A stretch of DNA of 9,499 bases from Prevotellaceae bacterium (GTDB lineage: Bacteria; Bacteroidota; Bacteroidia; Bacteroidales; UBA932). The number at the start of each line of letters is the position of its first letter. Position 1 is the first letter of the stretch. The stretch spans positions 1 to 9,499 of the forward strand of contig JAITQP010000233.1 in NCBI GenBank assembly GCA_031288885.1. Direction: 5' to 3'. Under the pieces are notes generated by a model. That model was not told the origin of the DNA. It saw only the letters and a list, made by a program, of their open reading frames with translations, and searched no databases. The position numbers and the translations under genes were made by a program. Shown here in pieces: positions 1 to 6,444 of the stretch.

Positions 1-2211
1 TAATTCCCCCATTTCCAGCTCCAGCGTTCCGCCCTGCTCAATGTCCGTAAAGGAGATGTAGAACTTGTCGTAGGGTTTGCCGTTGAGCAGGACGCGCTGA
101 ATGTATTTGTTTTTGGGGCTGTTGTTGGAGGCGATTACGGTAAACGTTTTGCCGTTTTTTACCCGTATGACGGCCTTGTCCACAATGGGGCTGCCGAGCA
201 CGTACTTTCCGCCCGCGGGCTCCACCTGATAAAACCCAACGGCGGAGAGGACGTACCACGCGGACATTTGCCCCACGTCTTCGTTGCCCGACAGGCCGTC
301 GGGGGCGTCGTGGTACATGGCGGAGAGCGTTTCGCGCACCCTGTCCGCCGTTTTGTGCGGCTGCCCCGCGTAGGGGTACATGTAGATGATGTGGTGGCTT
401 GGCTCGTTTCCGTGGGCGTACTGCCCAATCAGGCCGGAGATGTCGGGCGAGGCGTGCTCGCCCAGCTCTCCCTGAGCGATAAAGAGGGAGTCCAGCTTTT
501 CGATAAACCGCTCCTTGCCGCCAAAGAGGTCCACCAGCCCCAGCACGTCGTGGGGGACGAGCCACGTGTACTGCCACGCGTTGCCCTCCGTGTAGTCGTT
601 GTCGCGGTGCACCGCCTCAAAGGGGTTGAACGGCGTGCGGAACTTCCCGCTCGACGAAAGCCCGCGCATAAAGCCGGTGCTCCTGTCGAAGTAGTACGCG
701 TAGGCCTTGCTGCGGTTGAGGAAGTAGGTGTAGTCTTCGGTTTTTCCCAGCAGCTGCGCCGCCTGCGCGAGGCTCCAGTCGGCAATGGCGTACTCCATGC
801 ACCTCGACAGCCCCTCCGATTCCTTGTCGTAGGGGATGTAGCCGTACTGCTTCAGGGAGCCCAGCCCGCGCTCGTCGAGCATAGCCGAGGTTTTCATGGC
901 CTCGTAGGCGAGCTCCCTGTCAAAACCGTCGTATCCCTTCAGGAGCGCGTCGGCCACGACCGGAATGGCGGGGTTGCCCACCATGCAGTCCGTTTCGCAG
1001 CCCATCAGGTGCCACACGGGGAGCTTGCCCTGCTGGCGGTAGATGGCGAGCATGGTGTTTATGATATCGTTCACCTTTTCGGGGTGGATAATGGTCATGA
1101 GGGGGTGCGCCGCGCGGTAGGTGTCCCAGAGCGAAAAGGTGGTGTAGCACTTGAAGCCCTCGCCGGCGTGCGCCTGCCCGTCTGCGCCCCGATAGTCGCC
1201 GTTTACGTCGCAAAACTCCGACGGGGCAATCATGGTGTGGTAGAGCGCGGTGTAGAACGTGCGCTTTACGCGCTCGTCGCCGGTGGAGATGGCAATTTTT
1301 TGCAGCTCCTCGCTCCACGCCCTGTCGGCGCTGCGCACGGTTTGCTCAAAGTCCCAGCCCGCCAGCTCCGCCTGCATGTTGAGCTTGGCGTTTTCGATGC
1401 TCACGGGCGAGAGGGCAACCTTTACGTAGATTTCCTCCCCGCTGCCGGCGTCAAAAAACGCCTGCCCGTACACCCGCGGCGCCTTCAGCTCGCTCCCCGC
1501 CTGCTCGCCGCCGTCGCCGTAAACGGCAAAGCGCTTCAGGGGCTTGGAGAAAACGGCGGTGAAGAACACCCGCTGGTCGCGCGCCCAACCGGTGGAGTAG
1601 CGGTAGCCCGATATCACCGTGTCGCTCTCCTGCACGAGGTAGCCCTCCACAGGCCTATCCCACGCCTGCCCGTTTTCCAAATCTATGATGATGCGGCTGT
1701 CGCTCGCCGCCGGAAAGGTGTACTTGTGGAAGCCCACGCGCTTTGTTGCCGTCAGCTCCACGCTCACGTTGTAGCGGTCTAAGTGGACGGCGTAGTAGCC
1801 CGCCCGAGCCTTTTCGGTGGCGCGGTCAAAGAGGGAGAAGAAGCCGGAGGCGTAGTCGTCCGCCCGTCCGCGGCTGAGGGTAACGTCGCCAACGGCGGGC
1901 ATGAGGTTAACGTCGCCCAAGTCGCCGATGCCCGTTCCGCTCAGGTGCAGGTGGCTAAAGCCAATGATGGTGGAGTCGGAGATGTGGTAGCCCGAGCACC
2001 AGTCCCACGACTGTGGGATGTTGGACGGCCCCAGCTGCACAAACCCAAAGGGGACGTTTGCGCCCATAAACACGTGCCCGTGTCCGCCCGTGCCGATGCG
2101 CGGGTCAACGTACCGCGTCAAATCCTGCTGCGACGATGCGCCCCCGCAGGAGGCTGCCGTGGCCGCGCCAACGCCAATGAGCATAGCATAAAGAGTAGCT
2201 TTTGTTGTCAT
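1..2211 (-). CDS. GH92 family alpha-mannosidase lipoprotein, 3' end cut by window edge
   Basis: Reading the minus strand from ATG 2211 gives 737 uninterrupted codons to base 1 with no stop, so the gene continues leftward. GH92 proteins are usually about 740-770 residues, so only a short tail should be missing. GH92 enzymes are calcium-dependent, inverting exo-alpha-mannosidases that release mannose from N-glycans and mannans. Sequence support: QSWDWCSGYH near residue 60; YTEGNAWQYTW at 540-550, whose Glu542 matches the family's general acid; HGNEPSHH at 600-607, resembling characterised alpha-1,2-mannosidases; and GNEDVGQMSAWYV at 642-654. The N-terminus has Lys4, a hydrophobic stretch and AASC ending at Cys22, a plausible lipobox, so a periplasmic or surface lipoprotein is expected. 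It follows the ABC exporter by 63 bp and no good promoter is visible in that gap, so co-transcription is possible. Family call is firm; linkage preference is inferred. Confidence 0.95.
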   Translation of the reverse strand, partial: MTTKATLYAMLIGVGAATAASCGGASSQQDLTRYVDPRIGTGGHGHVFMGANVPFGFVQLGPSNIPQSWDWCSGYHISDSTIIGFSHLHLSGTGIGDLGDVNLMPAVGDVTLSRGRADDYASGFFSLFDRATEKARAGYYAVHLDRYNVSVELTATKRVGFHKYTFPAASDSRIIIDLENGQAWDRPVEGYLVQESDTVISGYRYSTGWARDQRVFFTAVFSKPLKRFAVYGDGGEQAGSELKAPRVYGQAFFDAGSGEEIYVKVALSPVSIENAKLNMQAELAGWDFEQTVRSADRAWSEELQKIAISTGDERVKRTFYTALYHTMIAPSEFCDVNGDYRGADGQAHAGEGFKCYTTFSLWDTYRAAHPLMTIIHPEKVNDIINTMLAIYRQQGKLPVWHLMGCETDCMVGNPAIPVVADALLKGYDGFDRELAYEAMKTSAMLDERGLGSLKQYGYIPYDKESEGLSRCMEYAIADWSLAQAAQLLGKTEDYTYFLNRSKAYAYYFDRSTGFMRGLSSSGKFRTPFNPFEAVHRDNDYTEGNAWQYTWLVPHDVLGLVDLFGGKERFIEKLDSLFIAQGELGEHASPDISGLIGQYAHGNEPSHHIIYMYPYAGQPHKTADRVRETLSAMYHDAPDGLSGNEDVGQMSAWYVLSAVGFYQVEPAGGKYVLGSPIVDKAVIRVKNGKTFTVIASNNSPKNKYIQRVLLNGKPYDKFYISFTDIEQGGTLELEMGEL

Positions 2212-2274
2212 GATGTTTTTTTGTTTAGAATATTTAGGAATTTATATTTCGCTACGCGTATTCCCCCACGTTCT

Positions 2275-4104
2275 CTACACCTTGAACGTCTGCAGGTCGC
2301 ACAGCTTTTTGTATACGCCGGCTTTTTTTATCAGCTCGTCGTGGGTGCCGGTTTCCGTAATCTCGCCCTCCTGAAGCACCACAATGCAGTCGGCGTTGCG
2401 GATGGTGGAGAGGCGGTGGGCAATCACAATGGAGGTGCGGTTCTTCATCAGCTTGTAGAGGGCGTCCTGCACCAGCTTTTCGCTCTCGGTGTCGAGCGCG
2501 GAGGTGGCCTCGTCGAGGATGAGGATGGGGGGATTTTTGAGCACGGCGCGCGCTATGGCAAGCCGCTGCCGCTGTCCGCCGGAGAGGCGCACGCCCCTAT
2601 CGCCAATGCTGGTGTTGTAGCCGTGCTCCATGTGCATGATGAACTCGTGCGCGTTGGCAATTTTGGCAGCCTCCACCACGTCCTCATCCGACGCGCTGTC
2701 CATCCCAAAGGCAATGTTGTTTTTTACGGTGTCGTTAAACAGGATAGCCTCCTGCGTAACAATGCCCATGAGGGTTATCAGGGATTTGGGCTGGTAGCGC
2801 CTGACGTCAACGCCGTCCAGCAGGATTGCGCCGGAGGTTACGTCGTAGTAGCGCGGGATGAGGTCGGCGATGGTTGTTTTTCCCGCGCCGGAGGGGCCTA
2901 CCAGCGCCACCATTTTCCCCTTGGGGATGGTCAGGTTGATGTGCCTCAGCACCGGCGCTTCGTTGTAGGCAAAGCAAACGTCCTCAAACCGGATTTCCCG
3001 CGCAAACTCTTCCACCTCCACCGGATTGTCAACTTTTGTGATGGCCACCGGCGTATCCAGAATGTCAAAAATGCGGTCTGCCGCCGCCATTCCTCGCTGG
3101 ATGCCCGCGTACGCCTTGCTAATGTCCTTTGCCGGCACCAAAATTTGGTAGTAAAATGCCAAGTACGCCACAAACTCGGTTACGGAGAGCGACGAGCTGC
3201 CGCTGAGCAGCATGATGCCCCCCAAAAGCATGATGAGCATGGCCACCGTTACCCCCAAAAACTCCGAGAGGGGCACCGCCATCTCCTGACGGTTGGTAGC
3301 CTGCTTTAGCGCGTTCCGGTGCGCAGAGTTGACCTTTGCGAAGCGCTCGCGCACGTACTTTTGGGCGTTGAACGCCTTAATAATTCGGCTGCCGCTAATG
3401 GTTTCCTCAATAATGCTCATCAAATCGCCCTGCAAGCTCTGCACCTCCACGGCCTTGCGCCGCAGCTTGCGCGACACCAAGCCAATCAGGCAGGCGGAGA
3501 GCGGAAGCGTAATCAGCGTAACGATGGTGAGCTGGTAGGACATGTAGAACAGAACGGCAAGGTTGCCCAGTATAAAAATGGGGTCGCGAAAAATCACCTG
3601 AAAGGAGGCAATTACCGAGGCCTGCACCTCGTTAATGTCGTTGGAGAGCACCGACAGGAGGTTGCCCTTGCGCTGGGTGGTGTAGTAGGCAAGGTGCAGG
3701 CGGACTATTTTGTCAAACAGCGCGCTGCGGATGTTCCGCATCACGTTAGCGCGCATGCGGTTGAGCACCCTGTAACCTAAATACTTGAAAAAGTTGGCCA
3801 GAAAGGACGCCAGCGTGAGCGCAAGCCCCACAAACACCAGCGAGCCAACCGCGCCGTGCACGTCCTTTATCTTCAGCAGCCCAAAGTAGAAAACCTCCTT
3901 AAAGTAGGCTACGGAGAGGGAAAAATCCGGCAGCTGGGCTATGCGGGGGATGGCGTCGCTGTCAAAAAGGACGTCCAGCAGGGGGATAATGAAGGCGAAG
4001 TTGAGCACGCCGAATATCATTGCCAAAATAACGACAACGAGGTACTTGGGCCAGTAGTGGCTGTACGGTTTTGCAAAACCGACTAAGCGGGAGAATTTAT
4101 TCAT
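2275..4104 (-). CDS. ABC exporter half-transporter, fused membrane and ATPase domains (MsbA-like)
   Basis: A 609-residue protein with an N-terminal type 1 exporter membrane domain (about 1-330) and a C-terminal ATPase domain (about 370-605). Hydrophobic helices begin near 20-45, 85-105, 165-185, 190-210 and 280-300. The ATPase is complete: A-loop Tyr380, Walker A GPSGAGKTT at 403-411, Q-loop Gln451, signature LSGGQ at 507-511, Walker B ILILDE at 527-532 with catalytic Glu532, D-loop SALD at 535-538 and switch His563. One half-transporter implies a homodimer. In Bacteroidota such proteins are usually annotated as MsbA-like lipid A or lipid flippases, but multidrug or peptide exporters share this architecture, so the substrate is unassigned. 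The start is supported by a phylum-type promoter about 26 nt upstream. GH92 lies 63 bp downstream. No broken motifs. Confidence 0.96.
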   Translation of the reverse strand: MNKFSRLVGFAKPYSHYWPKYLVVVILAMIFGVLNFAFIIPLLDVLFDSDAIPRIAQLPDFSLSVAYFKEVFYFGLLKIKDVHGAVGSLVFVGLALTLASFLANFFKYLGYRVLNRMRANVMRNIRSALFDKIVRLHLAYYTTQRKGNLLSVLSNDINEVQASVIASFQVIFRDPIFILGNLAVLFYMSYQLTIVTLITLPLSACLIGLVSRKLRRKAVEVQSLQGDLMSIIEETISGSRIIKAFNAQKYVRERFAKVNSAHRNALKQATNRQEMAVPLSEFLGVTVAMLIMLLGGIMLLSGSSSLSVTEFVAYLAFYYQILVPAKDISKAYAGIQRGMAAADRIFDILDTPVAITKVDNPVEVEEFAREIRFEDVCFAYNEAPVLRHINLTIPKGKMVALVGPSGAGKTTIADLIPRYYDVTSGAILLDGVDVRRYQPKSLITLMGIVTQEAILFNDTVKNNIAFGMDSASDEDVVEAAKIANAHEFIMHMEHGYNTSIGDRGVRLSGGQRQRLAIARAVLKNPPILILDEATSALDTESEKLVQDALYKLMKNRTSIVIAHRLSTIRNADCIVVLQEGEITETGTHDELIKKAGVYKKLCDLQTFKV

Positions 4105-4136
4105 GTAACCGCAGAAGAATAGATTTTTTTAGTGCG

Positions 4137-4167
4137 CTAAAGTAGGCAATTTTTTTCAAATGGCAAA
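4137..4167 (-). promoter_or_regulatory. Bacteroidota-type promoter for the ABC exporter
   Basis: On the minus strand, TTTG (4167-4164) is followed after exactly 19 nt by TACTTTAG (4144-4137), one mismatch from the phylum -7 consensus TAnnTTTG. The predicted transcript starts near 4130, leaving a leader of roughly 26 nt before the ATG at 4104. The spacer contains a run of seven identical bases (4150-4156), and the -33 box lies inside the left copy of a 14-bp direct repeat. Confidence 0.6.
4154..4167 (+). repeat. 14-bp direct repeat, left copy
   Basis: TTTCAAATGGCAAA occurs here and again at 4270-4283, identical over 14 bases, 116 bp apart start to start. This copy contains the -33 box (as CAAA on this strand) of the leftward ABC promoter. 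A further partial copy, TTTCAAA, lies at 4181-4187. The repeat is seen directly; a role as operator is inference. Confidence 0.7.
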
Positions 4168-4217
4168 TTGCGCGGGCGCATTTCAAACCCAAAATAAACC
4201 CCCAAGCAGCGTTTTTT

Positions 4218-4249
4218 TTTGTACACTCTAAAATAATTTAGTATCTTTG
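4218..4249 (+). promoter_or_regulatory. Consensus Bacteroidota promoter for the GT5-like/DUF4270 operon
   Basis: TTTG at 4218-4221, a 20-nt spacer, then TATCTTTG at 4242-4249: a perfect match to the phylum consensus (-33 TTTG, -7 TAnnTTTG). The predicted start of transcription is near 4256, giving a leader of about 20 nt before ATG 4276. The -33 box ends a run of nine T residues. No other promoter was seen before the DUF4270-like gene, so this one probably drives both genes. Confidence 0.85.
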
Positions 4250-4269
4250 CAACTATTTCATTAGCGTAC

Positions 4270-4283
4270 TTTCAAATGGCAAA
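4270..4283 (+). repeat. 14-bp direct repeat, right copy, spanning a start codon
   Basis: Second copy of TTTCAAATGGCAAA. Its ATG (4276-4278) is the start codon of the GT5-like gene, so the repeat covers the likely ribosome-binding region just downstream of the predicted transcription start. Flanking bases differ from the copy at 4154-4167, so the identity is limited to 14 bp. Confidence 0.7.
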
Positions 4284-5088
4284 CAGTCGTAAAATATTGT
4301 TCGTTAACCAAGAAATGATGCCGTACGTGTCGGAAAACGAGGTCTCCAAGGTCTCGCGCTACCTGCCGCAGGCAATTCAGGAGCAGGGTAACGAAATACG
4401 CTCTTTCATGCCGCGCTACGGTTGTATCAACGAGCGGCGCAACCAGCTGCACGAGGTTATCCGGCTATCGGGAATGAACCTCGTCATCAACGAGGCAGAC
4501 CACCCGCTCATCATCAAGGTGGCCTCCATTCCCTCGGCGCGCATGCAGGTATACCTCATTGACAACGAGGATTACTTCAGGCGCAAGGAAATGCAGGTTG
4601 ACGAGGGCGGCGCGTTTTTTGGCGACAACGACGAGCGCATGGTTTTCTTTGCCCGCGGCACGCTCGAAACCATCAAAAAGCTGCGCTGGCAGCCCGAAAT
4701 AGTGCACTGCCACGGCTGGTTTTCGATGATAACGCCGCTGTTTATAAAGAGAGCGTACCGCGAAGACCCGCTTTTTTCAAAGGCAAAGGTGGTGATTTCG
4801 GTGTACAACGAAAGCTTTGACGCCCTTTTTGACCGCTACTTCCACAAAAAAGTGCTGCTTGAGGGCGTAAAAGCCAAGGAGGTGGAGATGCTCTCCAAGG
4901 TAAGCTACGTTAACCTGATGAAGTTTGCCATATCGTACTCCGACGGCGTGGTTATCGGCAGCAGCAGCATCCATCCGGAGCTGCAAAAGTACATTAAAAC
5001 GCTAAAAATACCGGTGCTGCCCTACCACGAGGAGCAGTACGTAGAAACTTACATGAATTTTTATGACAAGATTTTTGCAAAAAAGTAA
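4276..5088 (+). CDS. Truncated glycogen/starch synthase-like protein (GT5 N-terminal domain only), probable pseudoenzyme
   Basis: 270 residues resembling only the N-terminal Rossmann half of GT5 glycogen synthase, whose full enzymes are about 480 residues. Recognisable parts are KILFVNQEMMPY (6-17), the LPQAIQEQGNEIRSFMPRYG stretch (30-49), YLIDNEDYF (93-101), the NDERMVFFARG block (118-128), EIVHCHGW (141-148) and KVVISVYNES (171-180). The substrate loop that reads K-T-G-G-L in active GlgA is S-E-N-E-V here (19-23), so the ADP-glucose-binding Lys and Gly-Gly are gone. The whole C-terminal half with its catalytic residues is absent, and a following frame does not supply it. Homologues are commonly annotated glycogen synthase in Bacteroidota, but classical synthase activity is doubtful; sugar or glycogen binding or a regulatory role is possible. 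No signal peptide, so cytoplasmic. The promoter supports the start. The last 26 bp overlap the next gene. Confidence 0.9.
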   Translation: MANSRKILFVNQEMMPYVSENEVSKVSRYLPQAIQEQGNEIRSFMPRYGCINERRNQLHEVIRLSGMNLVINEADHPLIIKVASIPSARMQVYLIDNEDYFRRKEMQVDEGGAFFGDNDERMVFFARGTLETIKKLRWQPEIVHCHGWFSMITPLFIKRAYREDPLFSKAKVVISVYNESFDALFDRYFHKKVLLEGVKAKEVEMLSKVSYVNLMKFAISYSDGVVIGSSSIHPELQKYIKTLKIPVLPYHEEQYVETYMNFYDKIFAKK

Positions 5089-6412
5089 GCTCGCCATACC
5101 CCTATTTGCTGCGCTGCACCTGCTGCTTGCCCAAGCCTGCACAGAGGTAAACAAAACGCTGGGCGAAGACTTTGTACCCCCCAATCAGAAGCTGAAGGTA
5201 GAGGTGCGCGACGCCTCCGGCTTCTTCACCATGAAAAATATTACGCTCGACTCAACGATGTCCACCAGCAGCTTTAGCACGGCCATGCTGGGGCGCTTAG
5301 ACGACGCGCGCTTGGGAAAAACGGCTGCGGGGTTTGCGGCGCAATTTTTGCCCGCCTCCTACACCTTTGAGTTTGAGGCGGGCGTTACCGGATTTGACTC
5401 CGTGTTCCTCATCCTCGGCTTTTCCTCAACCTACGGAAGCGACAATACGCCCATGACGGTTGAGGTGTATGAGCTCAACAGCGACATTAGCATCGACAGC
5501 ACGTACTACGGAAAACCGGAGGTTGCCGAAAGCGTCTCCAAAATGGACGTAAACTTGGCGGAAAACAGCGGCAGCAGCGTTACCGACAAGAGCACCTCGG
5601 TGCGCGTAAGGCTGGATACCGCCGCGCAGCTGTTTAGCAAATCGCTGTCCAACCGGCTGCTCAACCACACATCCAGCGCCGACTCTTTCCTGACCTACTT
5701 TAAGGGCTTGTACGTAAAGGTGAAGGACAATGAGGGTGGAGGCTGCGTTAAATCCGTGAGCTTGGTGAACTCCACGTCCAGCTACGCCTCCAGCGCCATT
5801 GTGGCGTACTACACCTACGACAGCGACGGCGACGGCGTAAAAGACAGCGTCACCTCGTTCAGCTACCATGTGTTTAACTACACGCCACGCTTCAACGTTT
5901 TTAAGCACGAAAACAGCAATCTCCTGAGCGACAACAGCATGCTCTACATGCAAGGCTTGGTGGGAGTGGCTACGCAGCTGACCATAAATCCGGATTCGGT
6001 AAAAGCTTGGACGGGCGTTGGCGACGCAAAAAAGAATTACGCCATAAGCCGCGCAGAGCTGGTGCTGCACGTGCAGGACACGAGCGATTACGACAAGCTG
6101 AACAGCTACGCAACGCAGCTGCAATGCATTGTGGAGGCGAGCAGCAGCACAAGCGGCAAGTACGCCGCCATCCGGGACATGTACGCCTCGGACGGAAGCT
6201 TCAGCTCAGCCTTTGGCGGGGCTATCAACCGCTCCCTGATGCAGTATTCGCTCAACGTTACCCTCTACTTCAACAACGCTGTGAAAGGCGGCGCAACGTC
6301 GCCCATGATTATCATCCCCTACGGCTACACCTCAGACGCCAGTAGCGTGCTGATAAATAACACGAGCAAAAAACCCCAGCTGAAAATAACCTACGTGGAG
6401 ATAAAAGAGTAG
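5063..6412 (+). CDS. DUF4270-like lipoprotein of unknown function
   Basis: 449 residues. The N-terminus has Arg3, Lys7 and Lys9, then a hydrophobic stretch ending ACTEV with Cys26, followed by the TLGEDFVPP pattern (32-40) typical of DUF4270 lipoproteins; a membrane-anchored periplasmic or outer-membrane protein is expected. The rest is Ser/Thr/Asp-rich and beta-like, ending PQLKITYVEIKE, also typical of the family. At 253-262 it carries DSDGDGVKDS, matching a DxDxDG calcium-loop pattern. The start at 5063 lies inside the GT5-like gene in another frame (26-bp overlap), and no separate promoter was seen, so translational coupling is likely. No function is assigned to the family to my knowledge. 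Family assignment rests on N- and C-terminal pattern and gene context, so it is probable rather than certain. The next gene, tatC, converges on it with 20 bp between. Confidence 0.87.
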   Translation: MTRFLQKSKLAIPLFAALHLLLAQACTEVNKTLGEDFVPPNQKLKVEVRDASGFFTMKNITLDSTMSTSSFSTAMLGRLDDARLGKTAAGFAAQFLPASYTFEFEAGVTGFDSVFLILGFSSTYGSDNTPMTVEVYELNSDISIDSTYYGKPEVAESVSKMDVNLAENSGSSVTDKSTSVRVRLDTAAQLFSKSLSNRLLNHTSSADSFLTYFKGLYVKVKDNEGGGCVKSVSLVNSTSSYASSAIVAYYTYDSDGDGVKDSVTSFSYHVFNYTPRFNVFKHENSNLLSDNSMLYMQGLVGVATQLTINPDSVKAWTGVGDAKKNYAISRAELVLHVQDTSDYDKLNSYATQLQCIVEASSSTSGKYAAIRDMYASDGSFSSAFGGAINRSLMQYSLNVTLYFNNAVKGGATSPMIIIPYGYTSDASSVLINNTSKKPQLKITYVEIKE

Positions 6413-6431
6413 GGAAGGCAATCCCAGAAAA

Positions 6432-6444
6432 GCTAATCGTTAGC
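6432..6444 (+). terminator. Weak candidate terminator hairpin between convergent genes
   Basis: GCTAA-TCG-TTAGC is a perfect 5-bp stem with a 3-nt loop, about 20 nt after the DUF4270-like stop codon and overlapping the tatC stop codon. A third GCTAA at 6446-6450 can pair alternatively with TTAGC. T-rich sequence (TTTTCGTTTT) follows on the plus strand. The stem is short and AU-rich, so function as an intrinsic terminator is uncertain. Confidence 0.3.

Noticed and set aside
2253..2260. TACGCGTA palindrome between the ABC and GH92 genes.
   Set aside because: An 8-bp palindrome is expected by chance in a window of this size and has no T tract or second copy nearby.
268..3309. Two back-to-back plus-strand open frames of 504 and 508 codons, in the same frame, covering GH92 and much of the ABC exporter.
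   Set aside because: They are antisense shadows of two clearly identified genes, kept open by GC-rich codon use. The translation shows no recognisable family, is rich in Val, Ala, Arg and His, and the second runs straight through the true intergenic gap.
4160..4231. Possible 23-codon upstream reading frame starting at the left copy of the 14-bp repeat.
   Set aside because: It lies upstream of the predicted transcription start near 4256, so this promoter would not transcribe it, and the peptide has no recognisable features.
5426..6124. 232-codon minus-strand open frame opposite the DUF4270-like gene.
   Set aside because: The plus-strand frame has a lipoprotein signal and family-like ends; this one shows no domain, promoter or leader.
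6412..6425. GGGA/TCCC hairpin as a terminator for tatC on the minus strand.
   Set aside because: Only a 4-bp stem with a 6-nt loop and a broken T tract downstream; too weak to annotate.
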